This document shows, piece by piece, positions 16,596-27,623 of a stretch of DNA of 60,466 nt. The DNA lies in NCBI GenBank assembly GCA_945906725.1, contig CAMDRI010000009.1:1-60466 (forward strand), given 5' to 3'. The notes under the pieces are model-generated. The model did no database searches. It worked only from the letters and a program-made list of their open reading frames with translations, and was not told the DNA's origin. Source of the stretch: Candidatus Kuenenia stuttgartensis (GTDB lineage: Bacteria > Planctomycetota > Planctomycetia > Planctomycetales > Planctomycetaceae). Numbering within the stretch: position 1 is the first letter of the stretch; each line of letters opens with the position of its first letter. The position numbers were made by a program, and so were the translations under genes.

Positions 16596-17885
16596 ATGTC
16601 AGCCCAGTTGCAGCAACGCCTGCTTGGCGAGTTAGAAAAGCTTGTTCTGATCGATCCGCACACGCACATTAACCAGCTCGATCCGGCGTCACACACGCTG
16701 GCTGACATCCTGGGTTACCACTACTACACCGAGTTGGCTCACTCGGCCGGGCTGCCTCGCGAGCAGATCGAGCAGCCAGGCATCGACCCGAAGGAGAAAG
16801 TCTGCCGGCTCGTGCCGAAGCTGGCCGACATCGAGAACACCGCTCAATACAGTTGGTTGTTGGAAATGTGTCGTGCCTTCTTCGGCTTCGAGGATGACCG
16901 CATCACGTCCGCCAATTGGGAATCGCTGTACGACAACGCCGCCAAGAAAATGGCTCAACCCGATTGGGAAGAGCAAGTGCTGCGAACCAGCAAGCTCGAA
17001 ACAATCTTCCTGACGAACAACTTTGACGATCCGCTGACTGGCTTCGACACGCTGCGGTACATCCCATGTTTGCGGACGGATGACCTCGTTTTTCATCTGA
17101 CGAAGCCGGAGACTCGTACGCGGCTCGCGAAGGCGACGGGAATTGAACTGAGTGGTGCCGCCTCATTGAAGCAAGCGATCGGCAAGCTGTTTGACCACTT
17201 TGTCTCGAAGAATGCGAAAGCTTGCGCGATCTCGCTGCCGCCAGATTTCGAGCCGATTCGCATCGAAGCATCTGCTGCCGATCCGATTTTGCGAGCGGTT
17301 GCAGCCGGCAAAGAGTTGTCCGCCGACGAGCAACGGACGCTCAGCCGCTTCGTCTTCTGGACACTGGCCGAGCATTGTGCTGACCATCGTTTGCCGTTTG
17401 ATTTAATGATCGGCGTCAATCGCCGCGTGTACGAAGCCGGCGTTTATCAGGGGCAAGACTTGTTCGACCAACGCGTCTCGCTGATCCAGTACAAGGCGTT
17501 GTTCAACGCGTTTCCGCAGGTGGTGTTCCCGGTCTCGGTCCTCGCTCAGGTCAGCAATCAAGAGCTGGTTAGCTACTCGTGGGTCTTCCCGAACGTCGTG
17601 ACGAACGGGCACTGGTGGTACTCGAACATCCCAGCCTACATCGAAACCGATTGCCGCGCCCGTTTACAGGCAGTGCCGCGGACGAAGCAGATCGGCTACT
17701 ACAGCGACATGTACAAATTAGAATTCGCTTTACCAAAGTTCGGCATGTACCGTCGCATCCTGTCAAAGGTTTTAGCCGAAGACTTTGTGATCGGACGCGG
17801 TTGGACCGAGGAGCGAGCTTTGGATCTTGGTCGTCAGAATCTGCGTGGAAACGTCGAGACCATTTTCGGAGTGGGTCATAAGTAA
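16596..17885 (+). CDS. uronate isomerase-like amidohydrolase-fold protein
   Basis: The 429-residue protein resembles glucuronate/galacturonate isomerase (UxaC) of the amidohydrolase superfamily, which interconverts aldo- and ketohexuronates. IDPHTHIN near the N terminus supplies the metal-binding His-x-His, and FPNVVTNGHWWYSNIPAYIETDCRARLQ with the following GYYSDMYKLEFALPKF is the typical C-terminal region. The rest of the uronate pathway is not in the window, and planctomycetes have several divergent UxaC relatives, so the substrate is uncertain. The ATG after GGGAGCCTGCCGTTC is preferred over an in-frame upstream codon. The gene is divergent from trxA. Confidence 0.8.
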   Translation: MSAQLQQRLLGELEKLVLIDPHTHINQLDPASHTLADILGYHYYTELAHSAGLPREQIEQPGIDPKEKVCRLVPKLADIENTAQYSWLLEMCRAFFGFEDDRITSANWESLYDNAAKKMAQPDWEEQVLRTSKLETIFLTNNFDDPLTGFDTLRYIPCLRTDDLVFHLTKPETRTRLAKATGIELSGAASLKQAIGKLFDHFVSKNAKACAISLPPDFEPIRIEASAADPILRAVAAGKELSADEQRTLSRFVFWTLAEHCADHRLPFDLMIGVNRRVYEAGVYQGQDLFDQRVSLIQYKALFNAFPQVVFPVSVLAQVSNQELVSYSWVFPNVVTNGHWWYSNIPAYIETDCRARLQAVPRTKQIGYYSDMYKLEFALPKFGMYRRILSKVLAEDFVIGRGWTEERALDLGRQNLRGNVETIFGVGHK

Positions 17886-18011
17886 CCCCTTTCTAATGAC
17901 GTCGCCTCGTTGCAGTGTTGCTGGACGGCAAATACGATCCTTTCCACGTCGGATTAGCGGCGAGTGTCAGTAAACACCCCGTCTTTTGTTGGATTTTGGG
18001 GAACAGCAGTC

Positions 18012-19718
18012 ATGGCAATGTTGGTTGTTTTGCAAGATGGCAAGGCGGTCACTCATCCGATTCCCGAAGGGGAAACGGTTCTAGGACGGCATCCGGGCTG
18101 CACGATTCAGTTGGATTCCAACACCGTGTCTCGACGGCACGCGCAAGTGACCAAGGTCGACGGAAATTATTTCATCGAGGACTTGGGAAGCGGCAACGGC
18201 ACGTTCGTCAATGGCAAGCAGATCGAGGGCAAAGCCCACCTCGTTCACGACGATCGCATCAAGCTTGGTCCGATCCTGTTGAAGTTTCAGAGCGAAGGCT
18301 CGGCGTTGGTTTCACCGGCACAGCGGCCATCCATTCCTCGACCCCAGGCGATCGCAGAGACAAACCACGACATCGACTTCGTCGATGAAGCGGATGACGG
18401 TGCGACGATCACTGGAACCTTGGTCGGTGTTGGAGCTGGCGGCGGCGGCCAATTTGGAATGTTGGATGTCCGACCGGAAGTCAAACTCAAGGCCGTCATC
18501 GAGATCACTCGCAGCTTGGCCGGCGTTGTTGATGTGACCGCGATTTGTCCGAGGATTCTGGATGCTCTGTTCGAGATTTTTTCGCAGGCCGACCGTGGTT
18601 GCATTTTGCTCAAGGATGAAAAAGCCAAACTGGTCCCGCGAGCCATGAAGCACCGCCGGGCCGGGGAGGATGCGACCGTCAAGCTGAGCAGGACGATTCT
18701 CAACAAAGTGCTCAGCGACAAGACCGGGATCCTGTCGGCCGATGCCGCCAACGATGCCGCGTTTTCCGCCAGCGAATCAATCTCCAGTTTGGATATCCGT
18801 TCGATGATGTGCGTGCCGTTGCTCAGCCATGAAGGCGAGCCGATGGGCGCGATCAGTATTGATACGCAGAACCCGATTAGTCAGTTCAACGAAGAAGACC
18901 TCGATCTGTTGATGGCTGTCGCCGGACAGGCTGCGCTGTCGTACGAAGGTGCTCAACTGCTTGTCAGCTTCATGGAAAAGAAGAAACAAGACGGCGAAAT
19001 GGAAATCGCTCGCAACGTGCAACGCGCGTTGTTGCCAAGCGAACTTCCCAAAGCTCCCGGCTACGAGTTTTATGCTTCGTATGACGCGGCCCAGGCGGTC
19101 GGCGGCGATTATTACGACGCTGGCATGTTGCCCGGAAACAAGATCTTTCTGTCGTTCGGCGACGTGGCGGGCAAGGGCGTCCCCGGCGCGCTGATCATGT
19201 CGCGAATGTCGAGTTGTTGCCAAAGCACGATGCAATTCGTTCACGAAGTCGGACCGGCGGTCGAGGCAATCAATCACCACATGTGTGCGAATGCCGTGGA
19301 AGGACGCTTCGTGACCTATGTGTTGGCGATCATCGACCTAACGACCCATGAGATGACTCTGGTCAACGCCGGCCACATGTCCCCGATCATTCGCCGTGCT
19401 GATGGGTCGCTCTTCGAGTTTCCCGATGAAACCGTCGGTATGCCGATCGGTGTCATGGATGGCTATCCGTTTGACGTGCTTAACTTCAAGCTGGAGCCGG
19501 GTGACATCGCGGTCTTGTTCACCGACGGCGTCAGCGAGGCGATGGCTCCGAACGACGATCTCTACACGCTGGAACACCTGCGAGAGTTCATCCAGAAAGG
19601 TCCCAAGAAAGCGGATGAACTCGGCAAAGCGTTGCTGACGGACGTCCGTCGCCATGCCAACGGCCGCCCACAGAACGACGACATCACGATCATGACCTTC
19701 GGCCGAAACCCCGTGTGA
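18012..19718 (+). CDS. FHA-GAF-SpoIIE/PP2C phosphatase signalling protein
   Basis: Three domains are clear in 568 residues. An FHA phosphothreonine-binding domain (about 20-90) carries LGRHPGC, VSRRHAQV and GSGNGTFVNG. A GAF sensor domain follows (about 160-320; SLDIRSMMCVPLLSHEGEPMGAISIDT). A SpoIIE/RsbU-type PP2C serine phosphatase ends the protein (about 340-568; GGDYYDAG, FGDVAGKGVPGALIMS, NAGHMSPII, LFTDGVSEAM), with the metal-binding aspartates present. Such proteins dephosphorylate anti-sigma antagonists or other targets in response to a signal. No partner kinase or anti-sigma antagonist is adjacent. The start at MAMLVVLQDG is chosen because the FHA strands begin at once. A strong terminator follows. 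Confidence 0.92.
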   Translation: MAMLVVLQDGKAVTHPIPEGETVLGRHPGCTIQLDSNTVSRRHAQVTKVDGNYFIEDLGSGNGTFVNGKQIEGKAHLVHDDRIKLGPILLKFQSEGSALVSPAQRPSIPRPQAIAETNHDIDFVDEADDGATITGTLVGVGAGGGGQFGMLDVRPEVKLKAVIEITRSLAGVVDVTAICPRILDALFEIFSQADRGCILLKDEKAKLVPRAMKHRRAGEDATVKLSRTILNKVLSDKTGILSADAANDAAFSASESISSLDIRSMMCVPLLSHEGEPMGAISIDTQNPISQFNEEDLDLLMAVAGQAALSYEGAQLLVSFMEKKKQDGEMEIARNVQRALLPSELPKAPGYEFYASYDAAQAVGGDYYDAGMLPGNKIFLSFGDVAGKGVPGALIMSRMSSCCQSTMQFVHEVGPAVEAINHHMCANAVEGRFVTYVLAIIDLTTHEMTLVNAGHMSPIIRRADGSLFEFPDETVGMPIGVMDGYPFDVLNFKLEPGDIAVLFTDGVSEAMAPNDDLYTLEHLREFIQKGPKKADELGKALLTDVRRHANGRPQNDDITIMTFGRNPV

Positions 19719-19742
19719 TGCGTGTCGGTCTTCTCAAACGAA

Positions 19743-19790
19743 TCAAGGCCCGCGTGTCGTGTGACACGCGGGCCTTGATGTTTTGTTGGC
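19743..19790 (+). terminator. intrinsic terminator of the FHA-GAF-PP2C gene
   Basis: TCAAGGCCCGCGTGTC (19743-19758) pairs perfectly over 16 bp with 19763-19778 around a GTGT loop, followed by ATGTTTTGTT. It lies 25 bases after the stop and between converging genes, so it could also serve the opposite strand. Confidence 0.88.
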
Positions 19791-19841
19791 AGAGGACTTG
19801 GCGATGCGAAAGATCGCCGGAAGGATTCAGCGTCGATCAGC

Positions 19842-20186
19842 CTATCGCGACTTGATGACGATTTCCGTCGCGGCCTCAACCTTGCGATAGCCCAGGCTGC
19901 GAACCACTTCAAGGACTTCGCTCCAGGTCGGAAACGGTCGGCCGCTGCGGCGTTTGTAGGTGTCCATGGCGTTCATGAATTCGACTTCATCGAGTGAGTA
20001 GTCTCGCTCGCAAGTGGTCGGATCAATTTCGCGGCGGCGTTGAGCCTTGCGGCGTGGGTCGCCGGCACGGCGTTCGGTGCCATTGGACGGCGTTCTCTGA
20101 GACGGAAAGCTGCGGCGGTCGTTGACGCGACGGTCCTTGCTCAAACGCTGTTCGACGACTTGATCCATTTCCATGGTGGCGGGCAT
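19842..20186 (-). CDS. small conserved planctomycete protein of unknown function
   Basis: The 114-residue protein has an N-terminal half very rich in Arg, Lys and Asp ([30 protein letters not shown]) and a compact C-terminal half, [21 protein letters not shown] then [26 protein letters not shown], that I recognise as a sequence conserved among planctomycetes without assigned function. GGAG precedes the ATG. The basic N terminus could contact nucleic acid; that is a guess. It stands alone between a terminator and the gene-free stretch 20187-20404. Confidence 0.8.
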   Translation of the reverse strand: MPATMEMDQVVEQRLSKDRRVNDRRSFPSQRTPSNGTERRAGDPRRKAQRRREIDPTTCERDYSLDEVEFMNAMDTYKRRSGRPFPTWSEVLEVVRSLGYRKVEAATEIVIKSR

Positions 20187-20404
20187 AGCAGGCTCCGAGA
20201 GGGAAAACTGAGCGAACCAAATGGCTCAAAAACTTGATCTGACCGCAACGGCGATGTCCCAAAGGTGTGAGTCGTTGCTGAACGTTGAATTTTGTCACAC
20301 AACCGCAGACTCGGCAAATTGTGCGGATCAAGAAGAGAGTAATTCTTGAGTGGAATTTGGAGATGGGGCAGTCTCGCCGGTCGTAGCGATTGTACTGCGC
20401 TCGG
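20187..20404. other. gene-free interval
   Basis: These 218 bases hold the promoter region of the small basic protein gene and the downstream end of the exported-protein gene. I see no convincing ORF, hairpin or RNA gene. Confidence 0.4.
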
Positions 20405-22231
20405 TCACCGAGGGAGCTCAGGAATGACAGCTCCGATCGTCACGCGAACCTCGCCGGGAGTGACCTTGGCGGCCAGAAACGCCGTGTCGAACGGCGTCAG
20501 CAGTTCGCGCACTCGATCGAGCTGTGGTTCCACTGAAAGTGGAGCGAGCTTTCGCCAATGCCCAACTTGGCGGCTCAACGGCTCATGCTGATTGTTGAGA
20601 AACTCGCGAGCCGCGAGAGAGTTCACGAACAGCCAATGGGAATGATCGGCGAAGTGTCGTGAACGGACGGCAGCAAACAGAGGCTCGGAACTCAATGCAG
20701 CGACTCCGGTGGTCCGCTCATGGAATGCCGAGATCAACCGCGGATCGGTCGCTAAAAGCACATGATCAGACGCGACCCCATAGGCGGGACGATACGGGGG
20801 CAGACTATCCAGCCATTTGATGGTTAGCGATTCGCGGTGCTGAATCTTCAACATCGCGGGCGAATCGGGGTTGCGGCTGTTGTGAGCGACGGCCGCGAAG
20901 TTCACCAACGTCAGCAGCGCACCGTCGAGTGAATCGCGGAGATTCGGCTGGCCATCGTCGTTCGGCGGTCTTGTCGAGAGATCGAATTGCCACGCCAGCA
21001 AGCCGTCGACTGGGGCAGAATGCTCTTCGACGGGCATTTTCGGAACGATGGCTCCTCCCAAGCTCGGTCGCGCATGTGGCAAGACCTCGTCAAACAAGTC
21101 ACGGCCGAACAATCCGCGAGTGACTTTTCCGAACGTCTGCCAATCTCGCTGCGATTTCTCCGAGGGATCGAGCGTTTGGATCCATCGGCACAAGTCGGGA
21201 GCGATCCGAGCCTCGCCCGCGAAGATCGCGTCGGCCGGCAATCGAGCGGCCAGATCGCTGGGTGATTCCGAAGCTTCGACGAATCTCTGCCAGATTGCCG
21301 GCAATTCGTTCGTGTCGTGATGCACGACAGAGTGAACGACCAAGCCATCGCGAACCTCCAATCCAGCGGACAGCCATTCCAACTTCTTCCACAGCGGTCC
21401 CATCCAGGCTGTCGAAGTCGAGTCTTTCGCAAGTTCGCCGTCCCAGCGCCGCGGATTGACGAAGAGGCGGACGGCGGAACCGTCCGGCAATGACGACATG
21501 GCTCTGCGATAGGTTGGCGATTGATCGAGCGGTTTCACGCGGTTGTCGTTCGCTGCCGACGCGGATCGTGTGATCACATCGAGAATGAGTTCTTCGCGTT
21601 CGCTGATGGCGAGCGTCCGGCCGAGTTTCACGGTGAAAAGATCCGGGCCAGTGGTTTGGCCATTCGTCTTCTTTTGGCGAATTTGAAAGCTTCGTCCGAA
21701 CGCAGACTTCGTCTGCACCTCATGGGCTTCCAACAGATCCCACAAGGCGAGGACACGATCCCAAGTGTCCTCCTTGGCAGCACGAGACAACAGCATCGCC
21801 ATCGGCGGACCGGTCGGTGACGGCGAGAGCACCAGCAGGACCGATTCGCCAAACAACTCCGATACGAATTGATCGAGCGGCTGTCCCAGCAACGCGGACA
21901 AACTGGCTTGTCCGAGTTGCCACTTGGCGAACTCCGGCCCTTGCTGCCATTGCTTGACCAACGAGAGTTCACGCAAGCGGCGAAACCACTCCGCATTTGG
22001 CACATCACGGAGGTGCGAACGGAGATCACGAACCTCGATGCTCAGTCCAACGTCTTCGCCGATCAAACTGGTGAGTTCCGGCTCTTCGGCACAGGCACGT
22101 GCCAGCGGCCATTCACCCAGGAATGAGCACGTTAAAAGCAGTCCGGCGATCCATCGCGGAAAGGGACGTTGTTGAGAAAAGATGGTGGTCAAGTCGAGGA
22201 ATCCTGGCTGTTGAAGACTAGTTGAAGCCAC
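20405..22231 (-). CDS. exported protein of the ECF sigma cluster, function unknown
   Basis: The 608-residue protein has a likely signal sequence (FPRWIAGLLLTCSFLGEWPLARACA, cleavage near residue 48) and a long soluble region without a motif I can name. Segments such as LSALLGQPLDQFVSELFGESVLLVL and SDHVLLATDPRLISAFHE resemble the DUF3352-type extracellular proteins often found after planctomycete sigma factors, but this is only a style match. Its first 43 bases overlap the end of the anti-sigma gene, so it is the third gene of a sigma/anti-sigma/exported-protein operon. It may be the sensor or target of the envelope response; that is inference. The exact start is uncertain. Confidence 0.72.
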   Translation of the reverse strand: MASTSLQQPGFLDLTTIFSQQRPFPRWIAGLLLTCSFLGEWPLARACAEEPELTSLIGEDVGLSIEVRDLRSHLRDVPNAEWFRRLRELSLVKQWQQGPEFAKWQLGQASLSALLGQPLDQFVSELFGESVLLVLSPSPTGPPMAMLLSRAAKEDTWDRVLALWDLLEAHEVQTKSAFGRSFQIRQKKTNGQTTGPDLFTVKLGRTLAISEREELILDVITRSASAANDNRVKPLDQSPTYRRAMSSLPDGSAVRLFVNPRRWDGELAKDSTSTAWMGPLWKKLEWLSAGLEVRDGLVVHSVVHHDTNELPAIWQRFVEASESPSDLAARLPADAIFAGEARIAPDLCRWIQTLDPSEKSQRDWQTFGKVTRGLFGRDLFDEVLPHARPSLGGAIVPKMPVEEHSAPVDGLLAWQFDLSTRPPNDDGQPNLRDSLDGALLTLVNFAAVAHNSRNPDSPAMLKIQHRESLTIKWLDSLPPYRPAYGVASDHVLLATDPRLISAFHERTTGVAALSSEPLFAAVRSRHFADHSHWLFVNSLAAREFLNNQHEPLSRQVGHWRKLAPLSVEPQLDRVRELLTPFDTAFLAAKVTPGEVRVTIGAVIPELPR

Positions 22232-22911
22232 GAATCAACGGCATCTCGCAGTTCCTTGCCCAGGGGAGCAAGAGGTCGTGACAACGATTCCGAGACACCG
22301 TCGGTCGAACCTTCACCACCGAAAAGGTTTGGCGTGTCGGATGGTGGCAAGAGCACGTTGGTGGCCGAAACTTGTTGCCACGCCTGCGAGGCCAACGCGG
22401 CGTAGGCGTCGCGAGCGTCATGCAGCAGCACATCCAGTTGCCGATCACCGGTTGGGGCCGGATCACTGACCGGTTCGAGACGATTCACTGCAGCGTTCGC
22501 GATCTGAGTCTGCAACGAAGCTTGACGGTTCGCGAATGAGACGTTGCTGGAAACTCGCCAACCGATACCGATCGCGATCACCAGGGCTAATGCGGCTGCA
22601 ATCAATGCCATCCATCCCGTCAGCGACGAGTACCGATAACTTGGACTGCGCAGTCCGTCCGATGTCGATTGGGCAGCCAGAGTGACGAGGTTGCGCTCAG
22701 TCCGCAGACGTCGCAAAACAGCATCGGCAAGTTCGACCACTGGCGATTGCATCCGCCAGTCCTCGACGGCAATCTGCAGTTGCTGAAAGCGTTCCTGCAT
22801 TTCGCGACACGCGGGGCAGTGTGCGATGTGCGTGCTGAGTTCGTCCGGCAGTTCTTGTTGCCGAAGATCGAAGAACTCTTGCAGTCGGTTTTCAAAATCA
22901 AAACAGGTCAT
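22189..22911 (-). CDS. zinc-binding anti-sigma factor, membrane anchored
   Basis: The 240-residue protein opens with the ZAS zinc motif H-x3-C-x2-C (HIAHCPAC at 28-35) of anti-sigma factors, which hold an ECF sigma factor inactive in the cytoplasm. One membrane segment follows (about 98-120, WMALIAAALALVIAIGIGW), then an extracytoplasmic region of about 120 residues. It lies 50 bases after the sigma gene and overlaps the next gene, giving a conventional sigma/anti-sigma operon. The signal that releases sigma is not apparent. Confidence 0.9.
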   Translation of the reverse strand: MTCFDFENRLQEFFDLRQQELPDELSTHIAHCPACREMQERFQQLQIAVEDWRMQSPVVELADAVLRRLRTERNLVTLAAQSTSDGLRSPSYRYSSLTGWMALIAAALALVIAIGIGWRVSSNVSFANRQASLQTQIANAAVNRLEPVSDPAPTGDRQLDVLLHDARDAYAALASQAWQQVSATNVLLPPSDTPNLFGGEGSTDGVSESLSRPLAPLGKELRDAVDSWLQLVFNSQDSST

Positions 22912-22961
22912 GATTGCGACACATGAAATAAAATGGACGGGATTGGCGATTCCTGGAGTCG

Positions 22962-23552
22962 TCAGTTCAAGTCTGATTTCGGATCGCGGGATTGATGATT
23001 CAATTCCTGCCGAGGGTCAAGGCCGCGCTTTCGCAGATACTCTGCCATTTCCTTCCGAGCACGGTGCAACCAGGTTTTGACTGTTCCTTCGGGACAATCG
23101 AGAATCTCGGCAACCTCTTCGACGGACAACTCCTGCTGGTAAAACAAGACGAAACACTGTTGGTATTCCGGACGCAAAGTGGCTAACGCTCTCTGAATTT
23201 CCTCGGCATCATCACGTGAATCCGTTCTCGTCCGCTCCGGCAACCAATCGGCTTGCAAGTCCGCCGGCATCGGCCGGCGGCCACGTTCCTCCAAATGGGT
23301 CCGGCAGCGGTTCGCGGCAATCGTCAGCAGCCAAGGTCGCAACGGACGTTCGCCATCCCAACGATGCAAGTTGCGGAAAGCTCGCAAGAAGACTTCTTGC
23401 GCGACGTCCTCGGCATCGTGGCGACGGCTGAGCATTCGCAGGCACAATCCAAAGATCATGCCTTCAAAACGCTCAACGAACAGCCGCTGACAGGCGACTT
23501 TGCCCGCCAAACAACCTTGGACTAACTCGACCTCGCTGACGTCCACGCTCAA
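22962..23552 (-). CDS. ECF-type RNA polymerase sigma factor
   Basis: A 196-residue sigma-70 family protein with only regions 2 and 4. Region 2 carries RHDAEDVAQEVFLRAFRNLHRWDG (45-67) and the PWLLTIAANRCRTHL promoter-melting helix; region 4 has LRPEYQQCFVLFYQQELSVEEVAEILDCPEGTVKTWLHRARKEM (126-169), the -35 recognition helix. The polar tail after residue 175 is short. With the adjacent anti-sigma factor it should control an envelope-related regulon, usually including its own operon. The regulon and promoter sequence cannot be read here. Confidence 0.95.
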   Translation of the reverse strand: MSVDVSEVELVQGCLAGKVACQRLFVERFEGMIFGLCLRMLSRRHDAEDVAQEVFLRAFRNLHRWDGERPLRPWLLTIAANRCRTHLEERGRRPMPADLQADWLPERTRTDSRDDAEEIQRALATLRPEYQQCFVLFYQQELSVEEVAEILDCPEGTVKTWLHRARKEMAEYLRKRGLDPRQELNHQSRDPKSDLN

Positions 23553-23796
23553 GCCGGTATCCCATCGTGGAGCAGATTCTTTGTTCGGTCAGGTCTGATG
23601 CACTTCGTCTCAGGGATTCGCGTCCACAAGACCGTACCCATCTTGACGCCGACAAAAGACATCGTCGATGGTTGACGTCACCGAAACCGAGTCAATCGTC
23701 CGACATACCGGCAAGGCTCTGCGAGGGTTTCGAGAACACCTCAATCCGCCAGAAAAAACCGCGGACCAAAAGCGGTGGGATCGAGCCAACTCTGCT
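23553..23796. other. gene-free interval upstream of the ECF sigma gene
   Basis: These 244 bases lie between the end of the small gene at 23797-24015 and the sigma factor start, all on the minus strand. It should hold the sigma operon promoter. I see no ORF with recognisable similarity and no strong inverted repeat. Confidence 0.4.
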
Positions 23797-24015
23797 CTAT
23801 TGCCGCTGGATGTAATCTCTGGCCAATTGTCTCGCGAATTTGAAGGCATGACGAACCGTGTTGGCCCGCAATTCCATTTGCTCTTCGGTGTAATAGCGAG
23901 TCCCTTCGCTGTGCGGCAGCCCAGCCAGAATGATCGCCAAAGGGAGCAAGTCGACAAGTTCTCGATAGCGTCGTTGTTGATCGGCGGCAGCAGCGGCTGG
24001 ATTCGGTTCGGACAC
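23797..24015 (-). CDS. small conserved protein of unknown function
   Basis: The 72-residue protein starts with GTG, preceded by an excellent AAGGAG. It has an alanine-rich N terminus, a mildly hydrophobic stretch (LVDLLPLAIILAGLPHS) and a basic helical C terminus (ANTVRHAFKFARQLARDYIQRQ). It lies 42 bases after the FHA-domain gene on the same strand, so the two are probably cotranscribed. I recognise the general type from planctomycete genomes but know no function. Confidence 0.65.
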   Translation of the reverse strand: MSEPNPAAAAADQQRRYRELVDLLPLAIILAGLPHSEGTRYYTEEQMELRANTVRHAFKFARQLARDYIQRQ

Positions 24016-24057
24016 GAAGAGGCTCCTTCAATCGATGAGCTTGCAATGACTTGCCAG

Positions 24058-25158
24058 CTAACGGCGATTCTTGAACTTGTTGAGGATGTCGGCTGCCAAC
24101 TGCCGATTCGGGACTTCTGCCGCGATGGCGGCAGTAGAGCCTTCGGTCCTGGCCGGCGGCGGGGCCTCTGGCGGTGGCTTCACTCCTGTTTCTTCCGGGG
24201 GAGGCAAAGAAATTGCGGGAACGTTGACCATCTTCGATTTGGTCTCCGGTTCCAATTCCCCCAAGTCTGTGACCGGCGCAGTTTGTGCGGCATACTGCGC
24301 CATCATCGCCTGTTGAGCCATTTGTTGCTGATACGCCATCTGCTGTTGATAGGCCGGGTCCATGTATCCCGGTTGCGGCATAAAAGCCTGCTGCATGCCG
24401 TAGGGATTAGGCATGTATTGCGGCGCATAGTTGGCATACGGTGCCTGGACGTACGCTGGCTGTGGCGGGTAATTACCAGGCATTCCGTAGGGAGCCATCA
24501 TCGCCGCATTCAGCTGGGGCATTCCCTGCGGCATCATCGGCGGGGGCATGGACGGGATCGGCTGAATCAAGGGGTCAACCGTCGGTCCCACAGGCAGAGC
24601 GTCGTTAGGCTGCGTCTCGATGGGCAACGCAGAGGGCGTGGTCGGAGGAAATAGGCTGGTGTTGTCGGCATTCATCACCGTTGTGTCATTACTGACGGCG
24701 CTGTGCATGTGTTCGAGAATTTTCGTCGGCCCACCATCCACCAACGTCTGATCCAACGGAGCTGCCTCCGGTGATTCGGCGAGATCGCTCAGCAAGAATC
24801 CCGCATCGGACGACGATCCGACTGTACCTTCAGCCCGCGCGTGCTGTACGGCGGCGACTGCACCTTCAATGACGATTTCAAATTCCAATTTGCCGATCAG
24901 AATGCGGTCGCCAGGCTGCAGGATTACTTGGCCCTGAACTCGCTGGCCGTTGACGAATGTGCCATTCGTACTGCCCAGTTCGCGCAATCGGACGCTGAAA
25001 TCATCCAGCGTGAAAACACAGTGATATCGGCTCACCGACTCACTAGAAGGACGCAACTGACAATCCTGCTCGCGTCCAACCAAAAACTTTTTCGTCTGAA
25101 GCGGGATGAGTGAGCCGTGTTGCTTACCACCGACCACCTTCAATTCCGCACTCAACAT
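24058..25158 (-). CDS. FHA-domain protein with Pro/Gln/Met-rich tail
   Basis: Of 366 residues, the first 100 are an FHA phosphothreonine-binding domain: LVGREQDCQLRPSSESVSRYHCVF and ELGSTNGTFVNGQRV carry the conserved Gly-Arg, Ser-x-x-His and Asn-Gly residues. After a polar linker, residues 200-290 are a low-complexity tract of Pro, Met, Gln, Tyr and Ala (PYANYAPQYMPNPYGMQQAF-like), then a charged C terminus ending in DILNKFKNRR. There is no membrane segment. It probably docks phosphorylated partners of Ser/Thr kinases, which are numerous in planctomycetes; no kinase gene is adjacent. GGGAG precedes the ATG. Confidence 0.88.
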   Translation of the reverse strand: MLSAELKVVGGKQHGSLIPLQTKKFLVGREQDCQLRPSSESVSRYHCVFTLDDFSVRLRELGSTNGTFVNGQRVQGQVILQPGDRILIGKLEFEIVIEGAVAAVQHARAEGTVGSSSDAGFLLSDLAESPEAAPLDQTLVDGGPTKILEHMHSAVSNDTTVMNADNTSLFPPTTPSALPIETQPNDALPVGPTVDPLIQPIPSMPPPMMPQGMPQLNAAMMAPYGMPGNYPPQPAYVQAPYANYAPQYMPNPYGMQQAFMPQPGYMDPAYQQQMAYQQQMAQQAMMAQYAAQTAPVTDLGELEPETKSKMVNVPAISLPPPEETGVKPPPEAPPPARTEGSTAAIAAEVPNRQLAADILNKFKNRR

Positions 25159-25373
25159 GACGCACTCCCTGCCCGTAACGCTTCAATCTTATTGAGCAAA
25201 CTCCAAAATCCAATAAAACTAAGACTGTTGAGGGAAAGTAACCGTATGAAGTTGAAATTCAATTTGCTCCCCAACTTGCCGATCGTGCATTGCCATCACG
25301 AAGGAGGCAGCGAAGAAAGATGGACGATCGAAAGAGAAGTCGCAGATAACGCTAGTCTTGCCACAATCGACTG
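25159..25373. other. promoter region of the FHA-domain gene
   Basis: These 215 bases separate the end of the lipM-like gene from the FHA gene, both on the minus strand. The interval is more A/T-rich than its neighbours, as expected of a promoter. No terminator hairpin or small gene is evident. Confidence 0.4.
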
Positions 25374-26147
25374 TCAATCGGTCGAAATCTGAACGATCGG
25401 CACTTTCTGATTTTGCGCGACTGAATTATCCGTTGCTGCAATTTCAATAGCCATCTTGCGAGCTTCGGCTCGGACTAGTGCCGGAAGCTCGCTGATGACA
25501 GACGCACTCCCCAGACACTGGGCCAATCGCTGCGCAATCAAATGCGATGCCACGATCGTGTCAGGTATCTTTGGAATCAAATCACAAAGTCCAAGCAACT
25601 CCGGCGTGTGCTCCGAGGACTTGAGAAGCAAGCTGCCGTGTTGCAGCACGGCTCCCCGCCGCCTTCGTTGAGCGCTTCCCATGATTTTGTGCCCATGAAC
25701 GACCAAATCTGGCGCGGCTTCTCGCTGGAAGCATAGAAACGGTTCCTGCTTCCGGACTGAGTTGCTGGCACGCGGCGCGACTGGGACACCGCATTCGGTC
25801 AGCCAAGCGATGAAAATGGCATGAATCTCAAAATAAAGCTGATACGGCTGTTGGGCGAGTCGATGTGAAGGGGGCAGGCTGCATGAGTAAGTCTGCTCGT
25901 GATGGTGCAAGATCGCGCCGCCGCCAGAGAGCCGACGTACGCTTGGCAAGTTTGCGAGTCTCGGGTCGCGACACAGTTCGGCTTCTTTTTGAAAGTACCC
26001 CAAAGAAACGGTCGGCTCGGACCAGCGATAGAGACGCAAGAAAACAGTCCCGCTCCGGAGAGACTCTTCCAACAGTGCCTCATCGACCGCCATATTCCGG
26101 GCACCGGATTGCGGTTCGTCGAGAATCACGTGGATGAGGTCGTTCAT
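25374..26147 (-). CDS. lipM: lipoate/octanoate transferase, LipM-like
   Basis: The 257-residue protein belongs to the biotin/lipoate A/B ligase fold. RRLSGGGAILH (71-81) is the substrate loop, FLCFQREAAPDLVVHGHKIMGSAQRRRRGAVLQHGSLLL (137-175) contains Cys139 in the position of the catalytic cysteine of LipM/LipL octanoyltransferases and Lys154 in the HGHKIMGSAQ segment. LipM moves octanoate from acyl carrier protein to GcvH in Gram-positive bacteria. Here the gene is the last of gcvH-gcvPA-gcvPB-lipM, three bases after gcvPB, so its natural acceptor is probably GcvH of the same operon. A lipoate ligase role is the alternative, but the cysteine and context favour LipM. Confidence 0.82.
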   Translation of the reverse strand: MNDLIHVILDEPQSGARNMAVDEALLEESLRSGTVFLRLYRWSEPTVSLGYFQKEAELCRDPRLANLPSVRRLSGGGAILHHHEQTYSCSLPPSHRLAQQPYQLYFEIHAIFIAWLTECGVPVAPRASNSVRKQEPFLCFQREAAPDLVVHGHKIMGSAQRRRRGAVLQHGSLLLKSSEHTPELLGLCDLIPKIPDTIVASHLIAQRLAQCLGSASVISELPALVRAEARKMAIEIAATDNSVAQNQKVPIVQISTD

Positions 26148-26150
26148 CGC

Positions 26151-27611
<1,461 letters not shown>

Positions 27612-27623
27612 CGGTTCAACGTT